A DNA stretch of 64,000 nucleotides, from assembly GCA_000231825.2 (NCBI GenBank), contig JH720300.1, positions 1,613,928 through 1,677,927 on the forward strand, read 5' to 3'. Source of the stretch: Tetrahymena elliotti 4EA. Taxonomy: Eukaryota; Ciliophora; Oligohymenophorea; Hymenostomatida; Tetrahymenidae. Both the position numbers and the translations under genes were made by a program. A model generated the notes under the pieces. It had not been told where the DNA came from, did no database searches, and saw nothing but the letters and a program-made list of their open reading frames with translations. Every line of letters begins with the position of its first letter. Position 1 is the stretch's first letter. Of the stretch, positions 49,098 through 62,470 are shown one piece after another.

Positions 49098-52000
49098 TTA
49101 GGTGAGTAATTCATCATCCTGATCATCGATAGAAATAGTATCTTTATACACATCTTCTTTGGAACTTTTGCTTGATATAGAATCTTCGATGTCGTCATCT
49201 TGTTGTTGATCTTGCGAAATAGTTATCTCTGTCTTATCTTCCACTTTTTGTAAAAGATTTTTCCAAATTTGCTTTGACTTTTATTTAATATTTGTTGATT
49301 GGTTATTAATCTCAAATTGTTTGTCATATTCAAGTATTTCTTTGTTATTATTTTATTGGATTTCTAGCTGAATTTAATTATTCTATTAATTCAATTATTG
49401 TTAATCTTCATTTAAATTGAATTAATTATTGAACACATTATTCGGTGAGCATTTTTACATTTCTATTTTGAGGTCTTGAGAATATTCAATTTCTTTGTAG
49501 AAATTCTTATAATTGTCATAAGCATTGAAATCACAAATTGAATAGCAAATATTTTGATTCTAAATGTCATGGTCGAAATTCAAATAATCTTAATACTCTT
49601 GGCTAAATGTATCGTGGTGTTAATTTTTATGTTGGACAGTATCTTAATCAGAAAAATGTTGGGGAGAAAATTACTAATGCTTCATAATTTCTTGAGATTC
49701 TTCTTTTTATATATTTTCATAGATATATGAATTCTACTATTTTTAATTATTGCTTTAAATAAAGTGAGAGTTATTGTTATTATAATTGAAGTAATTTGTA
49801 AAATTAGATTATAAATCAGTTTCTTAATTATTTAGATTAGTTTAATTAGAGAAGTAGCTAATATTTGCTAGGTTATTAACAGTTTAACTATTTTGATTTG
49901 TGACCTAATTAGTATAAGTGGTAGTTATATTATTATATAGTAATTAATTATTTGATTCGTTTTTTGTGCTAATTTCAAAGTTTTGTTACTGCAATGCATT
50001 CTTTTATAAATTTTAATTTTAGTTCTTTCCATTTACATTAAATAAAATTTATTATTAGTCAGAATAGTTGTAGCAGCAGTTGTAGTATTAGCTATTTATT
50101 TTATTTTCATTTATTTAAGAGGACAAAAGAGAGTAATTATATTATTGGAAATATAAATTTTACTCATCGAAGATCCCACATCCATTATCATTTTGTTAGC
50201 TCTTTTCAGAATGGTTTTTTAATTCATCTTAATAAATAAATTCTGGATCTTTAGATTGCATTAGCTAAGGCTAATCATAATTCTATTACATATGAAGAGA
50301 ATACTGTCTTATTGAAGTAGTTTTTTCATCATTTAATGAAGTTTAATTCTAATCTAAAGCAACTATTTTTTCTTTCTAAACTTGAATTTATTTTTTTTAT
50401 TTTTATTTCAATATTTTTTAGGTTTTTCTTTATTTCACTATTATTTTTGAGCCGCTGCTCTTTTGTAAAACTTACTATTTTATTTTTGCCTTTGCAGGAA
50501 TTATGCTCACATGTCGAATATAATTTTATGGGTTTGTTTCCTCTCCATCATCTTCATTTTCTTCTTCTTCCTCTTCTTCGTCATCCTCTTCATGATCAAG
50601 TATAAATTAGGTTTCAGCAACATAGATTTCTGCTTGCGCTCCTTACATTAAAGGTGAGTAACTTGTTTCATCAAATTCATCTTAATTAAATTGATATTCG
50701 TTTTATTCTGATTTAATCTATTTTTTTTGCTTTTTCTTTGAAGTTTCCAATTCCTTTTCTAATTTAGTTTCCTATTTCTTTTTACTTGATGAAGAAACTT
50801 TTTTTTGCTAAATTTTCCTTCTGTTATTTGTTTGCTTATTGCTGGCAGGTTTTATTAATTAAATTTCATCATCTTTTTAATTAGTTTTTTCTATATTTTC
50901 TTAAGAATATTATTTCATAGAGATATCTAAATCCAATACTTTTTCAATTAATTGGGTCTATTAGAATTTTGTTTTGGTTTTTAAATATTTTAAGTTTTTT
51001 AACTTTGATTGATTTTACTTCGACTATTTAATTTATTCTTAAACAACCTCTTAGTCTTCTGTTTCGCTATTATTATCAGAATCAGAAGAAGATACATGTT
51101 TCTCTGTTTCCTCATTAGCTACCTGATTAGCAGTTTGCTTTGAGTTTTTAAAATTTTTCTTCACTTTGTTTAGCTACTAATTTGGATATACATTTGCCCA
51201 TAAGTCAAATATATTCTTTAAATTTTGTCTATTAGCACTCTAAAAATGCCCAAGAAGAAGAACAGCTGTAATTTTTTTCCTAATTAGTGTCATCCAATCA
51301 TCAGAAAATCCTTTACTCTGGTTATCACTTAATATAAGATCATATAAGAGATTTAAATAGTCTTAATGAAGGGAGTATTTTTCTATTTAGTCTACATAAG
51401 CATTCATAAATATCATATATTTGGGTATATCAGGATCTTAATACCTATTTTCAGGGTCACATTTTATATTATCTTCAATTTCACTTTTTACTTTTTTTAA
51501 AGAATCCTTCTCCATCTTCGGTTTTAGCAAAGTTCCTATCTGGTTCTCAAAGAAGTAATTTTTAATAGAGTCTATAATTTACTTGTTAATAAATCTGTTC
51601 GTTTTCATGAGAACTTCTTTTGTCATAAAGAGAAAATTTACACGAATATCTTCAATAATAGATCTTATATCTTTATAAAAATCATCTTTTTATTCATTCT
51701 AAAGATCAATCATAAATTATTATTATCTGAAGCTATCTGCAGTTACCAATAGTCAAGATTCAATCTTTTCCTTAAACAAATTCAAGAGCTTTATTGATGT
51801 TTTCCTAAAATAGTCTAAAATTATTTTGGATCAATTTCCTGAGCAATTATTCTAATTATTTGAGTTTGCTTTTTTCAAACTAATTTTTTCTAGTCAAATA
51901 ATGAATAACTCTGCTTCAAACAAGATGTTAAACTAGTTTAGATTCTTATTAAAATATGTTTATGAGAAAAGAGTGTATTTGAATTGTGTTAAATTAGCAA

Positions 52001-52474
52001 CAATGTCTAAATAGTGAATGCTAAATAATTCTTTAATATTTTTGATATTTGATGTTTGTTTTGTTTTTTAAGGCAAATTGAATGAAATATAAACAAACTA
52101 TCCAAAACACTTCTTACTAATTAAATAGTATGAACAAAAAAACAAAAATAATAAACTAAAATGAATGATTAAACAACTATAAAGTTAAAAAGTAAATTAA
52201 TAAAAAATAAATCATGCTTTATATAAGAATTTATAAGATAAGATTATGCCTTATCTCAGAAAATTTTAACAACTCTCAAGTAAGATAACAAGCAAGCATA
52301 GGTTAAACTCAAAATTGATGAAAATGTTTTACATGAAGTGCACTTGAATATGATAAAGATAAATTTATAAAAATCAGTTTTGTAAAAGAGAGTTGTTTTG
52401 AATGAATATAATTTATGGCTTGCATACTTTTTCAATTTAATTAAATTTTTACTGTTAATCGGTTCATATTCCAT
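49089..52474 (-). CDS. Large N/Q-rich protein, possible CTD-interaction (CID) domain at the N-terminus
   Basis: The main exon (about 49089-51732, some 880 codons) is one clean frame. A consistent 5' model adds 51910-52030 and 52333-52474, giving 968 residues, but these edges are not proven. The N-terminus includes LMEYEPINSKNLIKLKKYA and FSIHYLDIVANLTQF, which faintly resembles the CID of Pcf11-type termination factors (Y-L-I-D-S-I-V-K-N). Next come helical segments (HFQSANRQNLKNIFDLWANV), a long Lys/Glu/Gln-rich charged region with acidic runs (about 12 Asp/Glu residues near 50580-50540), then an Asn/Gln-rich disordered tail ending in acidic SS-rich residues. CID identity is a guess. Three in-frame TGAs at 51753, 51831 and 51894 fall inside the proposed intron 51733-51909. 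Confidence 0.75.
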
Positions 52475-52786
52475 CAGATTTAAAATTTGTTCCCGCAATT
52501 TTATTAAAAAAAACAACTTTATTTAATTAAGTTGTAATTTAGAAAAATCATAGGTAAATCATTTCTGATAAAACAATTTAATCATAAATATTTTACTTCT
52601 AAAATACATAAATAAATACCTACATTCTAAAATTCTAATTACCTATTTTTCTTATCTTTTTTCATCAAAAACTCATTTTAGATTTTTCTTTTCATAAAAA
52701 GAATTTAATCAATAATCAATAATTAAATAAATAAAAATCTTAAGATATCTAAATAAATTAAATACATAATCTAGAAATATCTTAAA
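52475..52786. other. Divergent promoter region
   Basis: About 310 bases between the N/Q-rich gene's proposed ATG and the reductase ATG. On the minus strand the frame stays open upstream of that ATG (reading LREQILNL), so the gene's true start may lie further up. No other element was seen. Confidence 0.45.
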
Positions 52787-53801
52787 ATGGATTGCAGATT
52801 CAAAACAGTTGACTTTTATAATGGTAATAAGCTTCCTGTCTTTGGGTAATAAATAATTATAATAAGATCTTTACTTTACATCTCTAATTTTTTTGAGCTT
52901 TTGATATATTTTTAACTAGTTTAGGAACATATAAAGTTGTCAGTCAGGAAGAAATGGTAGCATTCTTGAGAACAGCTTTAGATTTGGGTTATAGACATAT
53001 TGATACTGCTATTATGTATGAAAATGAGAAACAAATAGGTGATGCTTTGCAAGAAATATATAAAGAGGGAAAATATAAAAGATAGGATTTGTTTTTAGTA
53101 ACAAAATTATTTAGCAATAAGGAAACCAAGGTTGAAGATTAAGTTCGCCAATCTCTACAAAACCTTTAAACTGATTATATAGATTTATACCTTTTGCATT
53201 ATTCCTCTTCTCCTCCTACTGAGTAGTTTGAATTAACCCACAAACCTGTTTTCTAAGTCTGGGGGGAATTTGAAGAATTAGTTTAAAAAGGCTTAATCAG
53301 AAACATAGGTATATCTAATTTTAATGTTTAAATGCTACTAGATTTATACTCATATTGCAAAATAAAACCTGCTGTAAACTAGATTGAAGTTAATGTATAC
53401 TGTTAATAACCTCGTTTACTTGAGTTTTGTAAAAAGTTAAATTTACATGTAACTGCTTACTGTCCTTTAGGTAAATTATCAATTTTTTATTTCTAAAATA
53501 AATATTTCTTTCTTTATAATAAGCAAGGTGCTAAAATACAGATAGTGATACTTTATTATCAGAATTATCTGCTAAATACAAAAAATCTGTGTGCTAAATT
53601 ATGCTCCAATTCCTCTTAACCTTAGGTGTTTCAGTAATTCCTAAAACTTAAAACCTTGAAAGATTGAGAGAAAATATTGAAAGCACTGAATTTATATTGG
53701 AAGAAGCTGATATAGCTAAGCTAAAAGCCTTAAATAAAAACTTTAGACTTATTGATCCCTATGATAGAGATTGGTGGAAACGTGTACCTTACTTTGATTG
53801 A
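52787..53801 (+). CDS. Aldo-keto reductase
   Basis: Three exons (52787-52845, 52920-53470, 53524-53801) encode 295 residues. All four catalytic residues are present: Asp48 and Tyr53 (GYRHIDTAIMYENE), Lys82 (LVTKLF) and His112 (LYLLHYSS). Other family marks are FGLGTYK at the first strand, IRNIGISNFN, NQIEVNVYCQQ and VIPKT near the NADP-binding site. The (beta/alpha)8 enzyme uses NADPH to reduce aldehydes or ketones; the C-terminal loop that fixes substrate choice (DRDWWKRVPYFD) does not identify a substrate. The first splice gives FG|LGTYK. The second acceptor is chosen for phase (PLARCQ); an adjacent AG three bases on would break the frame. Cytosolic, no signal peptide. Confidence 0.95.
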
Positions 53802-54651
53802 TCCAAAATATCAAAGAAATAAATAATTTGAAATAGGCTCATATAAAAGATATGCTTATAAATAAAAAGACTTTAAATAAAAATTTTAATTTTAAAATAA
53901 TATTAAATAATTATAATATTAAATATTTTGTGTTAAAAATTTTTCAAAAATCAAATAATTTTTAAAATTTCTTAATTTTTATATAAAATTATTATCTTAA
54001 TTCATCAGAAAATAAAATAGAATTTGAAACAAGTTGATTTTTATACAATAAAAAGTTAAATTAATTGATTTTTGTTCCTTTTTTAAAATAGTTTCTATTA
54101 AATTTGTTATGAAAATATATTTTTTCAGAATAATTTTCTAAATTTAATTTATAAATTGAAAGATTTCAGACTTAAAACTTGAATAATTTAAGTAGCTTAT
54201 CTTTTTCCATAAAAAATATTTTATTATTTCCTTCTTTATCATAGAGTTGATTTTTATTCCTCTTAATTAATTCTTAAAATTTACTAAATAAAATAATGAA
54301 GTCTTTCATCATTAAATTTATTTAAAAAAATTTTTATCTTCAAATAGAATTGATAATAAATAATTTAATTTAAAAAATTTTAAGTTTGTGTAAAATTTTC
54401 TAAATTAAATTAGTGCTTTTTTTCTTGAAGAAAATTAGTAATTAAAATAAATATTTATAAAATAAAGTATGTATGTATATATAGTATTATTTTGTTGCCA
54501 ACTATCATCCACCAGATATATTTGGTATTTTAAGATTTAATTTGATGTTATTTTTTATATTTTGATTTTTTTATTTTGAAATAGTATTATCTATTCCAGA
54601 CCAGACAACAGGTTTGAGATTGTTTTCCTAAAAATTAACTAATTTTTTGGA
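53802..54651. other. Convergent intergenic region
   Basis: AT-rich spacer between two stop codons. The minus-strand frame of the kinase gene would continue open into this region (through about 54300) if its last intron were retained. No separate gene, RNA or repeat was seen. Confidence 0.5.
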
Positions 54652-57600
54652 TCATCTTCTAGTTGTACAACCAAAGACATATTTAATTCTATCAAAGAAT
54701 CCCAATTCCTAAATTAAAAAAAATTTCCATTAAATTAAGATAATGGATAATTAAATTTTACTTCTTCTTTTGTTTATTTTTTATTTTCGATAGGGCGAAG
54801 TTCTTTTTCTTGTTAGCGACTAAGCTTTTAACGAACTATTCTACTATCTTCACTGATAGTGCTAACAGAAACATCGAAATTATTACTTCTTCTAGCTTAT
54901 TGTCTTAAGGAAGATTCATTAAGTAAGTCTAATTTTTTCTGGCTTATTCTAAAAAAAATTATAAAAAAATTTTTTTGATATTAAAAATTTACTTAGGATT
55001 GAGTTAGCCTGAATTGAGTAAAGATGCTTCTAGATAAGTTCTATTGATCATCGGATCATAGTATTCATCAACAGACTCATTATTTTTTGAATTCTTCATT
55101 TAAATTCTTCTAATTTTACTCAAATTTGATTCCATAGAGAGATCAGCCATCATTTATCTGCTCTAATTCAAAGATAAATCGTTTTAATTTTAGAGAGTAT
55201 TGTTGAGTTTATTTATGCTTTCTTACATGCCTTTTAAAACCTTTTTTAAATCTGGATCATCTATTTTGAATGAATAAAAAATTATATATTTTATTACTTA
55301 TAAATTTTATTTAATTACTACTATCAGATCCTTGTTAACTTTCGACTGTTGGGCGTTCTGCTATAGATTACAAATCTGGGAATGACTATTTTTTAATTTT
55401 AGGAGATTTAGGAGGCTTTTCATTTAGTTATTAAGATTAGTTTCTGCGACTACTTTGCTTCTCTATAGTAAGCATATTGGTTACTCCCTTTTTATCTGAA
55501 GAGTGACCCTTTCTTTAACTACCAACACCTCTGTAATCATCTTCCTATTCAACAGATTTTTACCTCTTTACAGGTTTTGGAGAAGCAGGAGTTCTGTCTT
55601 GCTTATTGTTATCAGATGTTGAAATAGCTAATTTTCCTCTATTTTAACTTTCAAATATTTATCTTTGCTATTATTCAACAAATTAGGAATGCTTTTTCTC
55701 TAAATCTTCTAGCTTTTTTTACATTTCAGATGTGTGTTTTTAATATTCATCATTCATAGATTTGTATTACTTTTCTATTTTTTCAAGCTTCTTTTGAGAT
55801 TCTAATTGAATTTTTTGCATGGATTAGTCTAATCTTTCTTCAAATATTAAAGTTTAATCAGCATTTGAATTAACAGAATATGAGAGCTCACTTTCATCTA
55901 AGTTTTTCATGTTTGAGTCTAATTTTTTCTATTTTTCATTGAATTATTTCTGCAATTCTAATTACTTTTTGAAGTATTCTGCTTAGATTTCTCTAATTTA
56001 TTCCTCCATTTTTTATTCATATTGCATCAAAGAATTCATTTAATTCTTTTCTAAGTTTTAGCAATATTGTTGTAATTCTCTGTATTATTCTTCGAGTTCT
56101 TTTTATTTCTCTACATATTCTTATTCAGCTACTCTCTATTTAGAAATAAAAGAGTAATCATTACTATCTCCTTAAGCTCTCAACCTCGATATTTCTAAAT
56201 CTTTTTCTTAAAGCCTGTTTTCAAATTCCCTTCTCTTTGTGCTCTCCCTTTCTCTTAATTTTTTTTCAAATTCTGACTGTTTTTTTTCAAACTCCTCTTT
56301 AAGTTCTTCATATTTTTAATCATACTCACTTTTAATCTCTTCATTCTTCTCTTAAAGCTCTTGTTACCATCTTTTGTAAAGTCCCTCCTAACCTTTTTCT
56401 AAATTTTTTGTTTTTTCTTTGAGAATTTATTGTTCTCTTTCTAATTCAGTTTACTTTTTCTTGTACTCAGTCTCAAGTTTTCTTTTTAAAATAGAAATTT
56501 AATCAAATAAGGAATAAAATAAATATCTTTATATCAACAAAAAACTGAAATATATTTTACTTAATCTTTTCTTCTTACTCTGTCTGTAAGGAATTGTAAT
56601 TTTCTTAAAGGAATGAATATTATTCTTGCATTTCATACTTCTATTTCATAATACCAGAGACATCCATATTATTATTTTCAATTTATTCCAACTCTTTTTG
56701 GCGAATCCTTTCTTCAAATTACTTTTGTTTCTTCTCAAATTCACTTAAAAGACCTTTCTATTTTATTTCGTATTCTTGTTGTAGCTATTAAACAGTAAAC
56801 TCAATGTTTTTCTTAATTGATTCACGCTGTTTCATGCTATTTTACTCAAGCTATGAATACTTTTGGAGAATAACTTTTTAGTTTTCTTCGATTTCCTTTT
56901 GTTTATCTTCATATTACTTTTGAAGCTAAGAATATTTTTTTTTGTGTTCCTTTTATAGTTCAACATATGATTATTCCAAACGCTAGAACTATTCATCATG
57001 GCGCTAACGATGCTCACATAATTCTTCATACTATTCATTCTTTTATCTTAGAATCTATTCAAACTCCTAACGTTTTATTGAGTTTCTCTCTTTCAGTCTA
57101 TCTTCAAATTCTGTTTGCTTTTTAGAAAACTCTTTTCTTAACTCCTTCTAAATATTGATATAGTCCTCTTATAAGGAAAGAGTTTTTTATTCAACTTATG
57201 ATTACCAAGAAGCTAAATACTCTTATTATTCCTAGACAAATTTATTGTATTATAATCTTAGCTCTTAATAACTTTTTTCTTATTCAGCTTGTTTGATTTG
57301 GAATTCCTTTTCTAACTCTTTGAGATGCTGCTTTTATTCCTATTAGGCACGCTAAAAGTTTTACTCAATTTACTAATTCTACTCTTCATAGTTAACTCTT
57401 TTTTTCTCTTCAAACAAAACAAAAGATTCTTCTGAGATAGAATCTTGTTATTTCTTAGCTTATAAAATTTTTTCCAAATCATTTTATCTCTTTTGCATTA
57501 AATTTTCAAATTCAAGCTTCTTTTATTCCATTTCTTTAATGAGAGCCTCTCTTTGATTTTTGTAATCTAATTTCATCTTTTCAGCATGATCTTATAAAGA

Positions 57601-60600
57601 TTCTTCCCACTTAGATTATTATTAATTTTAGTTTTTATTGAGCTATGCTAATTAAGCAGTTAATTGCTTTTGCTCTTTTTCTATTTATTTCTACTTCTTA
57701 TCATATTCTTCCTTCATTTATTCTTGACGTAATAGTTAATCTTTTTCCATACGAATATAAGATTATTCTAAAACTGAGTATTATTCCTCAAAATATTTCT
57801 TTTATTCTTCAAGAGCCATATTACCAGACTCTCTGTATAATTTTAGCTCTTTTTCTAAATTTTTTCGTTTGGCTGTTTCTTACTCCTTCATTTAATTTTC
57901 TAATTAGAGATATTTTCTCTCCATATCTTGTTTAATTTACATTTACTTCTTTTCATAATCCTTTTCAAGCTAGGCTGTTCTATCTTCAAGCTGTTATTTA
58001 ATTTTTTCTTATTAATCTCTTTATGCTTATTCTAACTTCTTTTGTTCTTTCTAAAACTCTTCTTATTTTTTTAAAAGTTCTTTTTACCTTTATTGATACT
58101 CTCTTCTCATATCCTCTATTTTTTTATCTTAATCTTGTTAGAGGTTCATAAAAGACTATTCGAATCTGCTATTCTCTTATTGCATTCCAATATCTTTCCA
58201 TTTATCTTCAAAATCTTTTTACTTTCTTTCCTATTCTTTAAGAATATCTTTCTGTTTTCTTTCATATTCCTTATTTATAATAAATTTTATTGTTTTGAAA
58301 TAAATTACAATTTCTATTTTAATTTTTTTTACCTTTTAAAGTTTTTACTATTACTCTAAAAGCTACTATTACCAAGCTTATGCCTACTAAGTTTGCTATG
58401 ATTCAAGCTTTAAATATTCTTTTTCTAACTTTTCTTATTATTTCTAAAGATCAATTTACCTTTATTTATATTCTGAAATAACTTTTTCATTTTTTTGTTA
58501 AAGTTCTTTTTCCATAGTTTTGTACTCATTTATTTATTATTTTTATTGTTGTTGTAATTCTTTTATTTAGTTTCTCAGATAATCTTCATATTTTCTATTT
58601 TATTCAAGTTACTCAGCAGCATAAATCTAAGAAGAATCTTTTAGTTAATCATTTTCTTTTCTTAACTCATCTAAGTCTTTTTCTAATAAAGCAATTTGCT
58701 CTTTTTGTTCTCTTTTGAGCTTTTCAACAAATTATTGCATCATCTCCTAAAATTAAAATAATAAAAAAAAAATTAATAAAATAAATCATAATTATTAAAT
58801 AACTGTAGAGTACATGATTTGCAAATTCAGTTTATTTGAAGTCTATATTTTTAGCATTTCTTGAAAGCCTGGGCTTCATTGAAACATCTTCTTCTTATAT
58901 AGGTTGAATACCTGAGAAAGGATCTGCCTTTTCTCTAATAATGTTAGTTGTTTAGAGGAAAGCACTTTTATCTGAAATCATAGATAGATCGTTGGGGAAT
59001 GAGCTTAAACTTAAATCTAATGTCATATCATCTCCACCTCCTTGCTTAACTATCTAGATACCTGACTATTATCCTTTAAAAGGATGAGGGAAATTTCTAT
59101 TACCTTAATCTTAAATTCCTGAGTTAGATCCCTATTATTTTGGCTTTTCTATAGGAGACATTTCTTTGAGATTACCTAATTTTTATTGATTATCTACTCC
59201 AGCAACAGTACTTGAAAAATCAAACTTAGCAGCATTAATTGGTGAAGCTGGATTTCTATTGCTTATAGGAGATATTGGTCTTTAACCATTTAAACCAGCA
59301 CCAACAGGTATGTTTTATTAACTCGTATTAGCAATATTATTTCTTAAAGGAGAAGTATCAAATATTTTTTTATTAGTTGGAGTTTTATTTAACTGAGAGG
59401 TATCTATTTTACTTATATCTCCTTAGACATTTTATGGCTGAGGATTTATTCCTTGTTAATCTAATCTATTATTAGATGGTCTACTAGGAGGTACATTATC
59501 AAAAATTTTTTATCTATTTGGAGATTTATTCAGATTAGATTAATCTAAGTTGCTGATATTGTTTGATGAAATATTATTAACATTACTACTTTCCATTCTA
59601 TTATGAGAAGGTCTATTAACTGGAGGTGCATCAAATATTTTTTGCCTATTTGGAGATTTACTCAAGGAAGAAGTATTCATTTAATTTGTATTTTAATTTA
59701 CATTATTCTACTAAACAACATTGCTTTCCATGCGGTTATGAGATTATCTTCTAATAGGAGAAGCATCAAATCCCTGTCTACCATTAGCTTTATTTAAAGT
59801 AGAAGTATCTATTTGATTTATGCTATTATTTTATGTGACATTATTTTAATTAGTTGTGCTTGTATCCATTCTATTATTGGAAAGTCTTGCAGGAGGTGTA
59901 GTATCAAATATTCTATTATTTGATTTTCTACCCTGATCCAAAGTTGAAGTATTATTAATAGTATTGTTCATATGGCTTGTGTTATTATTTCCAAAAATTG
60001 GTTACCTCTAAGGTGATTTATCACCTAAGTTATTATTTGTTGGTTAGGTAAAACTAGTTGTTCCAGTGTTTGTAAAAGTATTTTATCTTGAAGGAGATTT
60101 ATCAGTATTATTTTCTTTTGGCTTCAAAAAGTTAGTTGCTGCAGGATCTATAAATTAAAACTTTCTTTAAGGTGAAGCATCGTTATTAACATTATTGTTA
60201 TTATTATTTTATGTTTAAAATATTCCAGGTCTTTAAGGAGATTTATCTAAGTTATTATTCTGCTATTAATTTTAAAATATTCCTTATTTAGCAGGAGATT
60301 TATCTAAATTTTATCCAATTTAAGATGGCCTGGTTCCTCCTTATTAAGTAATGCCAGTCATTTAATAATTTCCTCTAGTAGAAGTTTACTCATGAACAAT
60401 ACTAATATCATTCTTACTTTAGTCCATTATGCTTTGATCATTTAAATTTTATTTTTATTCTGCAGCTTTTTAGAAAAGAGTAGAATGATTTTGAGGGATT
60501 TTATTTGGACTTACTGATCTATTCATAGTTGTATTTCCACTCATAGAACTAGCATCTAATTAACTTTTTCTAGGAATCTAAGAAATACTTCTACCGTTAT

Positions 60601-62470
60601 GACTAATCCTGCTTTAATTTGGGTCACCAAAAATATGTGATCTATTTTATCCTTGCTAACTAATTGAACTAGTATTGATGCTTGTATTGTTTTGATTCTC
60701 AAATAAAGCTTTAAATGTTGGCTTGTTAGGTGAAGTGTCAGCTTAGCGAATAGGGCTTTTTGAAATATTATCTGTGGTCTATTATTCTTTTTTTTCATTA
60801 GCAGCTTATTTAGACTGGGTATTTTAAGTTGCAGCATTAATTTGAGTTAACATTCCATTTTCAATTGTCCAATTTTACTTTTTAAGCATTTACTAGCACC
60901 AGGTATGATTATAAATTCCTTCCATTTTTAATCTCTTTTTTTAATCAATTTGCAGAATCTTTGAAATCAAATCTTTAACTTCTGGTGAGCATTTCTTTAC
61001 ATATTGTATTCCATTTTGTTCAGCTGCTTTCATTTCTTCAATCATTTTATATGATTAAGAACCTTGCTTACTAAATGGTGGAAAACCATTTAGTAATTCA
61101 AACAATAAAATACCTAAATTTAAATTAAAAAATATCTTTAATATCAATAATATCAAGTAAAGAATTATTTTATTCAGAATACTTTTATGAAAAACATTTG
61201 AATCAATAAGCAGTGAATTTTTTTACCTAAAGACCAAATATCTGTATTTTAGTCATGTTATTCAAAACGTAGAATTTCAGGACTCATGTAATCAGGTGTA
61301 CCACATTGAGTAGAACGTTGATCAGTGAGATTTGTACTCCATCCAAAATCACATAACTTGATATTCCCAAAAGAATCCAACAAAAGATTTTCAGGCTAAT
61401 TTTTTTATGATTTAAAAGAAAAATAATTAAATTAAAATATTCAAAGTTAATTAATTTTTGATAGAATTAAGAAAGATTTAAATTATTAATATCTTACTTT
61501 AAGATCTCTATGAATAACATTCTGCTTATGTAAGTAATCAATAGCTAAGCATGATTAAATGAATAAATAAAAAGCTTCCTCTTCTGTTATGTTACGCTTC
61601 TTTTTAAGATGTTAAAATACAGAGCCTTTCTCTGCATATTCTAGAACAAAGTAAACATTATTTGAGTCTTCGAATTTATGATAAAAGCGAAGGACATGTG
61701 GATGGTTCAATTTCTTTTAAATTTTTATTTCCTTTTTCATCTATTCAACATAGCCTTTCATCTTCAAATTCCTCTTATTGATCTATTTATTTCATTGAAA
61801 TTTTTTTAACAAGTCTTTATAATTTGTATTTAATTTTTGAAGAGAAGAAATACTTTTTCGTTTTTGATATAAAAACGATGTATTTACTACTACTATTATA
61901 AAAATTGCTTTATTATTTATCACAGCTTTTAAAGCAAACTTAACATTTTTTAATATAAATAATTGTTCTTTTTACAATTTTTAGAGCAAATAACTTTGAT
62001 GTGGCTTTTTCTTTTATGAGTTTGACTTCACCGAAAGCTCCTCTACCCAAATCTCCATTACTTTTTTTAGGTGCATTTATAAATTCATAATCATCTAAAC
62101 TTCTTGCTTTTTTAGACTGAGACATTGTACTTTAATTAACACTCTCATCTATTAATTATGTATAATCAAGATTATTCTTTTTATCTGAGTTTCCTTAATT
62201 ATCTTTTTGCCCACATTTATGATTAACCCTATAAAAAAATTTATATTAATGTAGGCCTAATAAGTAATTAAATCATTTAGTAGTGTAATTTTTAATAAAT
62301 CTTCCAATTATCAAAATAAGAAATGTGTATTACTTATCCATATCTAAGCATTCTTATGAGCAATAAAAAACTTCATAACACCCATAGCAGGGCTTATAAA
62401 TGATACTTTAATTAGCTTGAGATTTGCTTTCATCGTTATAAACGCACTGCTAGCGATTACACTTAAACAT
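54652..62470 (-). CDS. Giant protein: MYND-like finger + Aurora-like Ser/Thr kinase + SP-repeat region + coiled coil
   Basis: Eleven exons (62334-62470, 61976-62228, 61498-61782, 61227-61395, 58814-61113, 58333-58746, 56561-58269, 55322-56481, 54993-55260, 54762-54948, 54652-54708) sum to 6,939 bases, exactly 2,312 residues in phase. Residues 1-52 carry a MYND-like zinc motif ([20 protein letters not shown] then NHKC). Residues about 93-354 are an active-looking kinase: GRGAFGEV, Lys129 (FALKI), HRDLKPEN (Asp223), DFGWS (Asp241; Trp after DFG is typical of Aurora kinases), GTPDYMSPE and DIWSLG. Residues about 380-990 are Asn/Ser-rich with repeated KSPxRxxIF motifs. From about 1050 to 2000 lies a long coiled coil ([16 protein letters not shown]), followed by a Ser/Lys-rich tail. 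Starting at Met81 would drop the finger. Probably a cytoskeletal or cell-cycle kinase scaffold (inference). Confidence 0.9.
59450..60400 (-). repeat. Degenerate SP-motif peptide repeats inside the giant kinase gene
   Basis: About ten copies of a core [D/N]-K-S/T-P-x-R-x-x-I-F, often followed by D-x-x-P, e.g. [57 protein letters not shown] and [13 protein letters not shown]. Spacers are 20-45 residues and Asn-rich. Each SP/TP is a possible CDK or MAPK site. Some copies are nearly identical at DNA level, which suggests fairly recent internal duplication. Confidence 0.8.

Noticed and set aside
51733..51909. Three in-frame TGAs in the large minus-strand gene, each readable as Trp, suggesting TGA readthrough or dual coding
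   Set aside because: A GT-AG intron from 51909 to 51733 in matching phase removes all three, and every well-supported gene in the window uses TGA as its stop.
57645..58359. Plus-strand hydrophobic open frames that look like membrane proteins
   Set aside because: They are antisense to the coiled-coil part of the giant kinase gene; Lys/Glu/Gln codons read backwards give Phe/Leu/Ile.
61940..62125. Short 61-residue minus-strand protein
   Set aside because: It is the N-terminal part of the kinase domain read into the first intron; spliced, it continues into the full kinase.
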